64,000 nucleotides of DNA from Prochlorococcus sp. AG-363-M17 (GTDB taxonomy: Bacteria > Cyanobacteriota > Cyanobacteriia > PCC-6307 > Cyanobiaceae), in contig QCFS01000001.1 of the NCBI GenBank assembly GCA_003278365.1, positions 40,024 through 104,023 on the forward strand, read 5' to 3'. A model generated the notes under the pieces. That model ran no database searches, was not told where the DNA came from, and saw only the letters and a program-made list of their open reading frames with translations. The position numbers were made by a program, and so were the translations under genes. Shown here piece after piece: positions 10,175 to 21,223 of the stretch. Every line of letters begins with the position of its first letter. Within the stretch, counting starts at the first letter, position 1.

Positions 10175-10450
10175 ATGATCAAACTCCTCACCAATGATAC
10201 ATTAGGCCTAATTGCTGGTGCTCTAACCACTCTTGCATTTCTTCCCCAGATTATAAAGACTTACCGCTCCAAGTCGGCTGATGAAGTATCTTTTGCAACT
10301 TTTACTATGTTTGCTGTTGGAGTGGCCCTTTGGGATCTATATGGAATAAAAATACATTCTATACCGGTTGTAGTTGCAAACTCTATTACATTTATTCTTT
10401 CATTATCTATAGTAATTATGAAGGTTATCTTTTCAATTAATAAAAAATAG
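10175..10450 (+). CDS. SemiSWEET/PQ-loop family transporter
   Basis: TLAFLPQIIKTYRSKSADEVSFATF PQ-loop motif; 91 aa, three TM. Confidence 0.88.
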   Translation: MIKLLTNDTLGLIAGALTTLAFLPQIIKTYRSKSADEVSFATFTMFAVGVALWDLYGIKIHSIPVVVANSITFILSLSIVIMKVIFSINKK

Positions 10451-10466
10451 ACGTGGAATTAATTTG

Positions 10467-10916
10467 TTATTCTTTGGTGCTTACCTTATTCTTAATTACT
10501 TGATTTAGAAAGTCAGACTTAAATTTAATTTCATCATCCTTATTGCTTAGCATCATCGCGCCACCGCATAGATCTATAATTTGATCTGAAGCCATTTCAG
10601 CAATATTTTTATCATTAAGCTCCCTGATATTATCCTCTCCTGAAACTACTAATTCGAACCAGAGTGAGGGATTAAATGACGGCTTGGAATTTTCATCAAT
10701 TGTTAATTTCATAGCACCTTGTGGTGAAACTCCCATTCCTATAGCATTGCAAAATTTATTTGAATAACCTTTGGAAACTTGTTGTTCAAGCTTTGATGTT
10801 TTTTCGTAATTTTCATTTGTCTTATTAGCCGCAAGGGATATATCAACAAAGAATATTGTTGGCAACAATAAGGTGATGGATAAAGCAATTGCAATATGTT
10901 GGATAAATTTTTTCAT
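10467..10916 (-). CDS. hypothetical secreted protein
   Basis: N-terminal signal peptide-like helix. Confidence 0.6.
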   Translation of the reverse strand: MKKFIQHIAIALSITLLLPTIFFVDISLAANKTNENYEKTSKLEQQVSKGYSNKFCNAIGMGVSPQGAMKLTIDENSKPSFNPSLWFELVVSGEDNIRELNDKNIAEMASDQIIDLCGGAMMLSNKDDEIKFKSDFLNQVIKNKVSTKE

Positions 10917-10961
10917 TTGAGAGCTGCTTCTATTATGGATTTGATGATTTTGCTTTTGAAA

Positions 10962-11046
10962 CGGAGGGGGTGGGATTCGAACCCACGGATGCTCTCACAT
11001 CGCTGGTTTTCAAGACCAGAGCCATCAACCACTCGACCACCCCTCC
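10962..11046 (-). tRNA. tRNA-Ser(TGA)
   Basis: Reverse complement GGAGGGGTGGTCGAGTGG...GGTCTTGAAAACC...GGGTTCGAATCCCACCCCCTCCG; 85 nt with long variable arm. Confidence 0.93.
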
Positions 11047-11189
11047 AATTTGATGTCCTAAGACAGTCCTAACCATAGTAGCAATTCTGTTGCAGCAACT
11101 GTTTATAGGTTTTTCACGAAGGCTATTCTCTTGACTTCAACCCCTAGCTGTTATTAATGGTCAGGGTTCATTGGTTAAGTAATCGTTCT

Positions 11190-11220
11190 TAGTTGTTTCG
11201 GAAGCTTGCCAAAACAACTA
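11190..11220. promoter_or_regulatory. 5'-leader hairpin upstream of the 66-aa membrane protein
   Basis: tagttgttt / aaacaacta 9-bp stem about 65 nt before the ATG at 11285. Confidence 0.4.
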
Positions 11221-11284
11221 TTGAAACAGTCCATTTCTCTTGACTATGCAATAATTCTTCTACTACAGACTAAGATCTGCTTGC

Positions 11285-11485
11285 ATGGCTCAATCTAACA
11301 ACAGCTCTTCAAACTCAAGGTTTTTGGGAGATCTACCACTACAAGGTGGAATAGGTGAAAAAGAGAAAATTCGCTATATCAGCCATTTAATGTTCTTTAT
11401 TGGCTGTGGACTATTCTCCTTTGGTATTTGGGCTCTTTCTGGATTCACTAGCTCTACAGGTCAAGCAGGTCCATTCCCCTTCTAA
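11285..11485 (+). CDS. small single-TM membrane protein (66 aa), unknown function
   Basis: ORF with one hydrophobic segment YISHLMFFIGCGLFSFGIWALSGF. Confidence 0.65.
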   Translation: MAQSNNSSSNSRFLGDLPLQGGIGEKEKIRYISHLMFFIGCGLFSFGIWALSGFTSSTGQAGPFPF

Positions 11486-11522
11486 ATCTCTGAATTCTAG
11501 GACTCCACAGAAAGACTATAGT

Positions 11523-11576
11523 TTCTTACTTAATAACAGTAATAGCCTTATTGCTATTACTGTTATTAAGTAAGAA
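11523..11576. terminator. 24-bp perfect stem-loop
   Basis: ttcttacttaataacagtaatagc - cttatt - gctattactgttattaagtaagaa; perfect 24-bp arms, 6-nt loop. Confidence 0.8.
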
Positions 11577-11655
11577 TAGAGAACTTTCCTTTAATTATTA
11601 TTTATTCTATACAGTAATTATATTTTAAATAGCAACACTCTAGTATACTTTTTAA

Positions 11656-12645
11656 ATGCAAAAAGTAATTTCTATATTTTACATTGGTACTACCTTAATC
11701 TTATTTCCGCTTGCTTATTCCTTAGCTAACAGTGCAGATCTTTCTTCTGACTCTGCTTGTGCAACCTTATCAATCTCTAGTAAATTTACTTTACCTAAAG
11801 TAGTAGCTCACCCCTTGATGCCAGACGGGCGAAGCTACCCTTTTGTCCCTCAAGATCCACATGAATTAGCTAAACTTATATCCAATTTGGAATTTTATTT
11901 AAAGGATAGTCAAACTTCTGATGATGACTTCCCTTGCTTGGCTCATCAACAGCAAGTTGTTTATAGAGTCTTGGCAAAGAATTTGAGTTTATCTAATAAG
12001 GTTCTTTCTCTCCTCTCAAATCAATTTAGAGAGATTGCAGATTTGCATCTCTATGCAAGACGTCAATTCTTGACTATGGGAGCACCTGCAAGCTCTTCGG
12101 CCCTTATGCCTCGCTGGAGAATTATTCCTCCAGAAGCACCAGATAAACTCCTCTCTCATTATAAAAAGGCACAGGAAGCTACCGGGATTGATTGGGAAGT
12201 CCTTGCTGCAATTAATTTGGTTGAGACAGGAATGGGGCGAATAGATGGAGTTTCCATTGCTAATGCACAGGGTCCAATGCAGTTTCTTCCTTCTACTTGG
12301 GCTGAGAAGGGAATAGGAATGGACGGAGATATCCATGACCCTCATGATTCAATCCTTGCAGCGGCTAGATATCTTGTTCGTCGAGGTGGTCTTGAGGACA
12401 TAACCAAAGGTTTGTATGGATATAACAACAGTGCTTATTACGGAAAGGCAGTACTCGCTTATGCAGAATTAATCCGTAAAGATCCTCTTTCTTTTAAAGC
12501 CCTTTATCACTGGGAAATTCATTACAGAAAAGGTTCATATGACCTGTGGCTTCCTGTTGGTTATTCCAATGAGGAGTCCATTTCAATATCTAATTACATA
12601 AAACTGTTCCCGGCTAGTGTCCCACCGCCTACTACGCTGCCATGA
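11656..12645 (+). CDS. lytic murein transglycosylase
   Basis: EATGIDWEVLAAINLVETGMGR...AQGPMQFLPSTW SLT-like motifs; signal peptide. Confidence 0.85.
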   Translation: MQKVISIFYIGTTLILFPLAYSLANSADLSSDSACATLSISSKFTLPKVVAHPLMPDGRSYPFVPQDPHELAKLISNLEFYLKDSQTSDDDFPCLAHQQQVVYRVLAKNLSLSNKVLSLLSNQFREIADLHLYARRQFLTMGAPASSSALMPRWRIIPPEAPDKLLSHYKKAQEATGIDWEVLAAINLVETGMGRIDGVSIANAQGPMQFLPSTWAEKGIGMDGDIHDPHDSILAAARYLVRRGGLEDITKGLYGYNNSAYYGKAVLAYAELIRKDPLSFKALYHWEIHYRKGSYDLWLPVGYSNEESISISNYIKLFPASVPPPTTLP

Positions 12646-12663
12646 ATAGATTTAATCCTTCTT

Positions 12664-13368
12664 GTGGCTAAAGAATCCACTCCTAGAGCAGAAGAGCTAA
12701 AGGCACTTGGTTGGTCAAACGATGATGTTTCTAGATATGCCGAGCTTTGGGATTATCGACAGCGATGGGGAGCAATAAACCTAGAGCGTGAGGACAGACT
12801 TTTTCTTCGAAAGGCAGAAGCTGCTCTTCCGAAGATTATTACTAGCAAGTCAGCTCCGAAGAAGGCTTTACAAGAGAAGTCTTACTACCGCTGGTTAAAG
12901 TTTTATCTTGACTCTATGAATAAAGCTGAAATTGATTTCAATTTGAAAAAAGGAGAAAGGGGAGTGTGGCCAATTCTTATAGAGGAGGAGTTACGAGCAC
13001 TTGACTACTATGAACCTGTTCTTGGCTTGCCAGACACAATTAAGGCAAAGGGCTTGGATAGTGTTCGTGAGGAGATAGTAAAGAACATATCTGCTGTAAA
13101 TGCAAACATCGCCAATGAAAAAAACTTCGACTTTCACGCGCCTATTAATGATTTAAAGGCATCGGAAGGAAGCAAATGGAGGTTTTTGCGTGAAGGAGTC
13201 CAACTTGAGGATCATTCATATCCAATTCTTTCATTAAATTCACTAGAAAGCATCCGCAAGGATGTAAGAGCTCAGTTGGTTGTAGCCGTTAGAGATTTGC
13301 TGCCATCTTTAGCTGATACTCAAAAACCCGAACCTCCTGATGATTGGAGTCGAATTGAATCTGAGTAG
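12664..13368 (+). CDS. conserved cyanobacterial hypothetical protein
   Basis: Long ORF with GTG start. Confidence 0.6.
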   Translation: MAKESTPRAEELKALGWSNDDVSRYAELWDYRQRWGAINLEREDRLFLRKAEAALPKIITSKSAPKKALQEKSYYRWLKFYLDSMNKAEIDFNLKKGERGVWPILIEEELRALDYYEPVLGLPDTIKAKGLDSVREEIVKNISAVNANIANEKNFDFHAPINDLKASEGSKWRFLREGVQLEDHSYPILSLNSLESIRKDVRAQLVVAVRDLLPSLADTQKPEPPDDWSRIESE

Positions 13369-14727
<1,359 letters not shown>

Positions 14728-14743
14728 TAATTAGGAGGTATTT

Positions 14744-15640
14744 ATGGCATTAATCCTTCCACGTAGCTATCACAAAATATCTTCAGTGGAGAGGAATCAT
14801 ATCTCTTGGATAGAACCAGAGTTGGCTGAAAGACAAGATATTAGACCATTAAGAATAGGAATATTAAATATCATGCCATTAGGAAAACAATATGAGTTTA
14901 ATCTCCTTCATCCACTAGGATTATCCCCTTTACAGATTGAACCTATATGGATACGACTTAATAGTCATTCGTATAAAACATGGGATTTAAATCACTTGGA
15001 TTCCCTTTATGTTAGTTGGGATGATGCTATGCACCCATCCTCCTTAGATGGACTTATAATTACAGGAGCTCCAGTTGAACACTTACCATTTGAGGATGTT
15101 ACCTACTGGCCTGAACTTCTTGATATCATTGAAGAAGCTAAAAGAAAATGTGCAAGCACACTTGGGTTGTGTTGGGCAGGATTTGCGTTGGCTTATTTAG
15201 CTGGGGTTAATAAAATATCTTTTAAACAAAAACTTTTTGGTGTTTTCCCAATGAGAAGTCTTGTTCCTGGCCATCCTCTTATGGGAACTCAAGATGATAT
15301 GTTTTTATGCCCGCAGAGTAGGCATGCTGGATTAGATGATGAGTCAATGGAGGATGCACAACGTCAAGGCCGATTGAGATTATTGGCTCATGGAGAAAAA
15401 GTTGGATATACAATTTTTGAGACAACTGACCAACGTCAACTTATGCATTTGGGCCACCCGGAATACAACGCTGGCAGGTTACTTTCTGAAATGGAACGGG
15501 ATAAGGCACGTGGTGATGTTTCCTCACCAGAGAACTTTGATCCCGATCACGCTGATACTTCCTGGAGGTCTCATAGAAATCTGTTGTTCCAACAATGGCT
15601 TTGGTTCTGTTACCAAAGGGTTAGTTTGCTAGGTAATTGA
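14744..15640 (+). CDS. metA: homoserine O-succinyl/acetyltransferase
   Basis: PLRIGILNIMPLGKQYE...LDGLIITGAPVEHLPFEDVTYW...LGLCWAGFA. Confidence 0.93.
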   Translation: MALILPRSYHKISSVERNHISWIEPELAERQDIRPLRIGILNIMPLGKQYEFNLLHPLGLSPLQIEPIWIRLNSHSYKTWDLNHLDSLYVSWDDAMHPSSLDGLIITGAPVEHLPFEDVTYWPELLDIIEEAKRKCASTLGLCWAGFALAYLAGVNKISFKQKLFGVFPMRSLVPGHPLMGTQDDMFLCPQSRHAGLDDESMEDAQRQGRLRLLAHGEKVGYTIFETTDQRQLMHLGHPEYNAGRLLSEMERDKARGDVSSPENFDPDHADTSWRSHRNLLFQQWLWFCYQRVSLLGN

Positions 15641-15713
15641 AATTAAATCAAAATCTTTATGAGTAATAAGTTTATTTGTATTTGATTAATATAAGAACTT
15701 AACTACTTATCTC

Positions 15714-17378
15714 TTAGACAATTAGATTGTTAATATCTCGTAGAATCCTTTGAAAGCATGAGTCTTCATTAACGTAAACTGTATTTGATTTTTCTTGTGG
15801 ATTTAAGTTCTCTAAGTTTAATTTTTGATTGATCCTTACATCATAATCTGCCTCAGATTCAATTTTGCCTCTTGATTTACGATGTGCTATTCTTTTTATA
15901 GCAGTTGATTCAGAACATTTGCAATTAATTATTGCAAATTTTATGCCATTTTTATTAGCTAAATTCCTCATGTTTTCTCTGTATATCATTGTCATGAAAG
16001 TTGCATCTACAATTGTTATGTAACAAGAGTTGATTGATGCCTGTACTAGTTTCGGTATCCAGTCCATGTAGAGAAAATCCGTCACTTCTGTGCCGTATTT
16101 CCCATTACTAAAGGATGGCATCCCACTTGTGATCTCAATGGATTCAGGTCTTTTATCCTTAGTCGAAGATATTCTAGTCAACCGACTTCTTTCTAAGTCA
16201 GAGCTTATCTTAACTGCATTAAGTTCTATACATAATTTCTTGGCTAGTGTTGACTTACCACTGCCACTCAACCCATTCATTATAATCAATCCTTTAGGTC
16301 TCATGTTCTCAACAATTTTAGCTTGGGCTATGTATTTAGAAATCATATTTTCACAACTTATCTTTTCATTTGAGTTAGTATCTTTAAGATCAAATTGATC
16401 TAATCTCAAGCACATAACCTTTGCCCTTACTAAGCTTCTATAGGAGGAGTACCATCGCCAGAGATCTAGTCCAAGGTAATCTCCACTTTTTGCAAGCCAA
16501 GCATTTAGAAAGATATTAGCCTCAATAGATTTACCTCTTGCTTCTAGGTCTGTAGTTAAAAATGCTATCTCACTTATTGGATCAATTAAACGTAATGTTT
16601 CGTTGAACTCTAATGAGTCAAATACTCTGAGATGTCCATCTTTATCAGAAAAAATATTTTCTGAATGTAGATCTCCATGACAATCCCTGTAACATGCATG
16701 ATGTACTCTTTGCTTCAATCTATGCATTAATAATTTTTCTTGACATCTAATCCATCGCTCATGTGAGCTAACAAAATCTTGATATATTTCTTTCCTTAGG
16801 ATAGATTTTAAAGTATCAAAGTTTTTATAAATTGAACTACTAAGTGAGTTGCCTTGAATAAATTTGATTTTATTTAAATCAAGAGTTTCATCAAGATGAA
16901 AACTCGCCATTTGGTTTCCAAGTGCTGTCATTTCTTCTATTGCAATCGTCTCGTGCTCAATTAACTTGCTCAGTAGATTTTCCCCTTTAAACTGTTTCAT
17001 CTTTATCGCCACCTCTATTAAGCTTTCGTCACTATCTGACGAAGATATGATTTCATTACTAGTTATTCTTGGATTCCATAATGGTCCAATGATTTTTACC
17101 ACACCAATATATTGATCTGGTGTTAACCTCTTGTTTAGTCTGACTTCTTCTTTACAAAGGAGAATCCTTTTTTTGAGAGAGCATCCATTGTAAATATCTA
17201 TATTCAACGCTTTTTTAATTTTATATGCATATTTCCCTGTAAGTATTATCCAAGATATATGTGTTTCGATAACCTCTATTTGATTAATTTGATGATCAAA
17301 TCCTTTTTGCTTCAAAAGAGAATTTACTAGATCATTCTGGTTTTTTATACCATTTTTTGTTCTTGTACTAATCTCCAC
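15714..17378 (-). CDS. APH-like kinase domain fused to P-loop AAA kinase domain
   Basis: HACYRDCHGDLHSENIF (APH-like) and GLSGSGKSTLAKKL (P-loop) in one 554-aa ORF. Confidence 0.82.
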   Translation of the reverse strand: MEISTRTKNGIKNQNDLVNSLLKQKGFDHQINQIEVIETHISWIILTGKYAYKIKKALNIDIYNGCSLKKRILLCKEEVRLNKRLTPDQYIGVVKIIGPLWNPRITSNEIISSSDSDESLIEVAIKMKQFKGENLLSKLIEHETIAIEEMTALGNQMASFHLDETLDLNKIKFIQGNSLSSSIYKNFDTLKSILRKEIYQDFVSSHERWIRCQEKLLMHRLKQRVHHACYRDCHGDLHSENIFSDKDGHLRVFDSLEFNETLRLIDPISEIAFLTTDLEARGKSIEANIFLNAWLAKSGDYLGLDLWRWYSSYRSLVRAKVMCLRLDQFDLKDTNSNEKISCENMISKYIAQAKIVENMRPKGLIIMNGLSGSGKSTLAKKLCIELNAVKISSDLERSRLTRISSTKDKRPESIEITSGMPSFSNGKYGTEVTDFLYMDWIPKLVQASINSCYITIVDATFMTMIYRENMRNLANKNGIKFAIINCKCSESTAIKRIAHRKSRGKIESEADYDVRINQKLNLENLNPQEKSNTVYVNEDSCFQRILRDINNLIV

Positions 17379-17471
17379 AGAGTTTTGCTCGTAGCGATCT
17401 CTTTTAAGGATACACCTTGCTTTATTATTGAATTACCATATTAGGCTTTTAGAGTTCCATTAACGCAAACC

Positions 17472-18035
17472 TTGGAAAGACTTCCCTGGTCCCTCAAAAA
17501 AACATGGTTGGATACCTTCAGTTCTAATAACTGGAATGAAACCATAAGTTCCTCAATTAATTGGCATCGGCCTTCTTTGCGCTTATACGGCAAAAAACAT
17601 TTAATCCCAAGACTAACTACTTTTATTGCTTCTGAAGATATCTCTTATTCATATAGTGGAATTAGGCACCTTGGACAAGGTTGGCCAGATTGGATCACAC
17701 CATTACGAGACTTAGTCAATCATGAGTGTGGAGAATCATTTAATGGGTGTCTGATTAATTTATATAGGGATGGCACTGATTGCATGGGATGGCATGCTGA
17801 TGATGAACTTGAAATTGACAATACCAAACCTATTGCCTCACTATCTTTGGGTGGTCAGAGAGATTTTTTGTTAAAACATAAATATAAGCCCCAAAAGGAG
17901 TGTGTTTCACTTGGGAATGGAGATTTATTGATAATGTTTCCTGAATGTCAAAGAGAATGGTTACATTGTTTGCCTAGGCGTAAAAATAAAATCTCTAGAA
18001 TTAACTTGACATTCAGATGTTTCGTTGGAGTTTAA
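17472..18035 (+). CDS. AlkB-like 2OG-Fe(II) oxygenase
   Basis: NLYRDGTDCMGWHADDE...IASLSLGGQRDFLL; HxD metal motif. Confidence 0.88.
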   Translation: MERLPWSLKKTWLDTFSSNNWNETISSSINWHRPSLRLYGKKHLIPRLTTFIASEDISYSYSGIRHLGQGWPDWITPLRDLVNHECGESFNGCLINLYRDGTDCMGWHADDELEIDNTKPIASLSLGGQRDFLLKHKYKPQKECVSLGNGDLLIMFPECQREWLHCLPRRKNKISRINLTFRCFVGV

Positions 18036-18112
18036 TAAATAATATGTTGTATAACTCTTTACTATGAATAAATTCTTAGTCGATATCTTTAATTTTCCGG
18101 TGTCGTTTGAGA

Positions 18113-18427
18113 TTATTTGTTTTCTTTGTTATTTTCAGAGGCTTTCTTTGCATTTTTTGCCGCTGCAGCTGCTGCGGCTGCTTTAGCTTCTGCAGCAGCT
18201 TTCTCTTTTGCTGCCGCTGCTTCGGCTTTTAGGCGTGCATCAGCTTCCTGTTTGGCTTTTACTTCTGCGTCTGCCCTGGCTTTTGCCTCTGCTTGTGCTT
18301 GAGCAACTCGATAATTCTTAGCTGAAGCACCATCTAGGAACTTTGCTAGGCCAATGACAACGGGAACATGGAAAATTCCGCCCGCAAGAACAGTGAATTC
18401 TGAGTAGGCCATTGGTCTTATAAGCAA
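18113..18427 (-). CDS. Ala/Lys/Glu-rich low-complexity protein with N-terminal hydrophobic segment
   Basis: AQAEAKARADAEVKAKQEADARLKAEAAAAKEKAAAEAKAAAAAAAAK. Confidence 0.6.
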   Translation of the reverse strand: MLIRPMAYSEFTVLAGGIFHVPVVIGLAKFLDGASAKNYRVAQAQAEAKARADAEVKAKQEADARLKAEAAAAKEKAAAEAKAAAAAAAAKNAKKASENNKENK

Positions 18428-18558
18428 TTTAAACTAATAATACATTAAATTCCATGGAAAAAAGTCATTATTAAGAGCTCTTTCTGATTTCTTGCAGACT
18501 GGCTAAATCGCAGGCTCTAACTGTTTATCCCACCGATTAAACTGGGTATTCGCTCTCC

Positions 18559-19299
18559 CTACATCATTTGATTTAGGAATTTCCTACTACGTTCTTCTTT
18601 TGCATTGCTGAAGAAATTATCTGGTGTAGCGGTTTCTATAACCTTCCCGTTGTCCATAAATATCACCCGATCGGCTACTTCTTTTGCAAACTTAATTTCA
18701 TGACTGACTATTACCATAGTCATCCCTTTTTTAGCTAATAACCTCATTGCATCTAGTACCTCCTTGACCCTTTCTGGATCAAGAGCGCTTGTTGGCTCAT
18801 CAAAGAGCATTATTTCAGGATTTAATGCCAACGCACGAGCGATCGCAACTCGTTGCTGTTGTCCGCCACTTAATTGATTGGGATATTTTTGTGACTGTTC
18901 AAGAATTCCCATTTGCATGAGTAGTTCATGAGCTGTCTTGTTGGCCATTTCATGAGTCTTCTTTTGGACTTTTACCTGACCTAATGTAATGTTCTCGAGT
19001 ATTGATAAATGTGGGAAAAGATTAAATTGTTGAAATACCATTCCTACACGTTTTCTAATTCTTCTGGTTTGAACACTATTGATTTCGGGTGTAATTTGCA
19101 TACCCAGTACTTCCAATTCACCAGAGTTTATTTTTTCTAGTGCATTAAATGTCCTAATCAGTGTACTTTTACCAGATCCTGAAGGACCCATCACAACTAA
19201 GACCTCTCCACTTTTAACTTCAAGAGAAACCCCGTCCAAACCAATAGAACCTGTCGCATATGTCTTTACCACATTTTTAGCCTTAATTACTGTAGTCAT
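18559..19299 (-). CDS. amino-acid ABC transporter ATP-binding protein
   Basis: GPSGSGKSTLIR, LSGGQQQRVAIARAL, LFDEPTSALDPE; MTTVIKAKNV start chosen over the extended ORF. Confidence 0.93.
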   Translation of the reverse strand: MTTVIKAKNVVKTYATGSIGLDGVSLEVKSGEVLVVMGPSGSGKSTLIRTFNALEKINSGELEVLGMQITPEINSVQTRRIRKRVGMVFQQFNLFPHLSILENITLGQVKVQKKTHEMANKTAHELLMQMGILEQSQKYPNQLSGGQQQRVAIARALALNPEIMLFDEPTSALDPERVKEVLDAMRLLAKKGMTMVIVSHEIKFAKEVADRVIFMDNGKVIETATPDNFFSNAKEERSRKFLNQMM

Positions 19300-20312
19300 C
19301 TTTTCCTCATACCGATTAAATCCGATTCTATATGTCCTGCAAGTAGTGCCATCAATGTACATAGTAAAAAGTACACGGCAGCCAACCATGAATATACCTC
19401 CAAGTATTTGCCTATAAAGTCTGGATTTGCTAGTAGGCTTCTGCTAATACCCAATAACTCAACCAGCCCCAATATTGCCATTAGACTAGTATTTTGAAGT
19501 AAACCAATAGCTTGATTTGTTAAACCAGGAAGAGCCACTCTTAATGCTTGTGGAAGAATTATTGAATCAAATATTTGCATGTTGTTTAATCCAATTACCA
19601 TACCAGCCTCTACTTGTTGTCTGGGAATCGATTGAATACCTCCTCTTACATCCTCTGCAACATATGCTGAGCAAAATAAACTAAAAGCAATTATTGCTCT
19701 TGCTACTCTATTTATTTCAAATTCCATCGGTAGGAATAATGGAATCATTAACTGCCCAAAAAATAAAACAGCGATTAATGGAAGTGATCTCATTAAATTT
19801 ATATAATACTTACAAGATGTTCTAATTAATACCAGATCTGACTGCCTGCCTAAAGCCAATGCAATACCTAAAGGAAGAGAGAGTAAACAGCTTGCAAATG
19901 TTATGACCAGTGTAAGTGTCAGCCCTCCCCATGATGATGTGTTTACTTGTAAAAGTCCTAAACCTCCTGATAGTAGTAACAAACCACTTGGGCACATTAG
20001 GATCCAAGCCATTGGTATAGATCTCTTTATAGAATTATTGTTTGGAGGCTTTAATGTTATTAATGTAAGTAGGGTTATTAAAATCAGCCATAATATTGGC
20101 CTCCATAATTCGGATTTTGGATAACTACCAAAGAAAAATAACGGAAAATTTCCTGTTATTACCTCCCAGCTAGCCACAAATAATACCCATTTTAATGTTT
20201 CGATAATTACATAACCTAAGACTATTGTTAATATTATTGATATCAATTTATCTGAGGCACTTAAAGCTAAAAATTTTTTTCGGTAATTCATCGTAAAAGT
20301 ATTGTAAATCAT
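19296..20312 (-). CDS. amino-acid ABC transporter permease
   Basis: AYVAEDVRGGIQSIPRQQVEAGMVIGLNNMQIFDSIILPQALRVALPGL. Confidence 0.92.
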   Translation of the reverse strand: MIYNTFTMNYRKKFLALSASDKLISIILTIVLGYVIIETLKWVLFVASWEVITGNFPLFFFGSYPKSELWRPILWLILITLLTLITLKPPNNNSIKRSIPMAWILMCPSGLLLLSGGLGLLQVNTSSWGGLTLTLVITFASCLLSLPLGIALALGRQSDLVLIRTSCKYYINLMRSLPLIAVLFFGQLMIPLFLPMEFEINRVARAIIAFSLFCSAYVAEDVRGGIQSIPRQQVEAGMVIGLNNMQIFDSIILPQALRVALPGLTNQAIGLLQNTSLMAILGLVELLGISRSLLANPDFIGKYLEVYSWLAAVYFLLCTLMALLAGHIESDLIGMRKR

Positions 20313-20319
20313 ATATCTA

Positions 20320-21222
20320 TCAGGTTCTGTTTGACTTTCTTATAGCCAGACTGTTTACTATTTCCATCAATTTAGTGATAATTAAATTTAATGAAAGAAA
20401 GCTAATTATTAGTATTGCAAATCCTTCAACGGCTCTCCCTGTTTGAGTGATAGATGTGTCACTTACAGCATAGATATCGGCATATCCAATGGCTATTGCC
20501 AGGGTGCTATTTTTTGCAAGGTTGAGGTACTGACTGGTTAGTCCCGGTATAATCGCAGGGAGCGCTTGAGGAAAAATAATTAGCCTTAAACCATGCCATT
20601 CCGAAATTCCTATACTTCTAAATGCTTCCCATTGGCCTCTGTAGACCGAATTAATGCCTCCTCTTATGACCTCGGCGATTGATGCCCCTGTAAATACACT
20701 AAGACCAATTAACAATGCAGTGAATTCAGGACTTAGGATTAATCCCATTACCTCTAGGCCTTGATTCGACATGTTAATTATTCCATTAAAGATTTTAATA
20801 CCTTTGTTTGATAAACTTAGAATTCCAACAAAGTACCAGAACAGGAGTTGTAATAACAATGGTATTTGTCTTATAAGAGCGACATATAAACGCGACATGA
20901 ATTTAACTAATGGATTCTTACTAAATCTTGAAAAACCTACAATTAAACCAATTATGGTTGAGAAAATTAGGCTTAATCCAATTACTTTCAGACTATTTAG
21001 CCACCCTATAAATAGTGCCCATGCATAGCTATCAGATGGACTGTAAGGGAGTACCGTCTCTGATAATGCAAAACCAGATGGATTGGTGAGCCAGCGGAAG
21101 TCTATGCCTATTTGACTCCTAAATAAATTTATAGCAAGATTATTGATTAATATCAGAATAGCAGAAACTATTACTATGCCGAATATTACCTGAACGAACA
21201 AATTAGTTCTTTCTTTTGCCAT
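20320..21222 (-). CDS. amino-acid ABC transporter permease
   Basis: ASIAEVIRGGINSVYRGQWEAFRSIGISEWHGLRLIIFPQALPAIIPGL. Confidence 0.92.
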   Translation of the reverse strand: MAKERTNLFVQVIFGIVIVSAILILINNLAINLFRSQIGIDFRWLTNPSGFALSETVLPYSPSDSYAWALFIGWLNSLKVIGLSLIFSTIIGLIVGFSRFSKNPLVKFMSRLYVALIRQIPLLLQLLFWYFVGILSLSNKGIKIFNGIINMSNQGLEVMGLILSPEFTALLIGLSVFTGASIAEVIRGGINSVYRGQWEAFRSIGISEWHGLRLIIFPQALPAIIPGLTSQYLNLAKNSTLAIAIGYADIYAVSDTSITQTGRAVEGFAILIISFLSLNLIITKLMEIVNSLAIRKSNRT

Positions 21223-21223
21223 T

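Noticed and set aside
18117-18302. Plus-strand Ala-rich ORF opposite the low-complexity gene
   Set aside because: Mirror of GCx-rich repeats on the other strand; no independent coding evidence.
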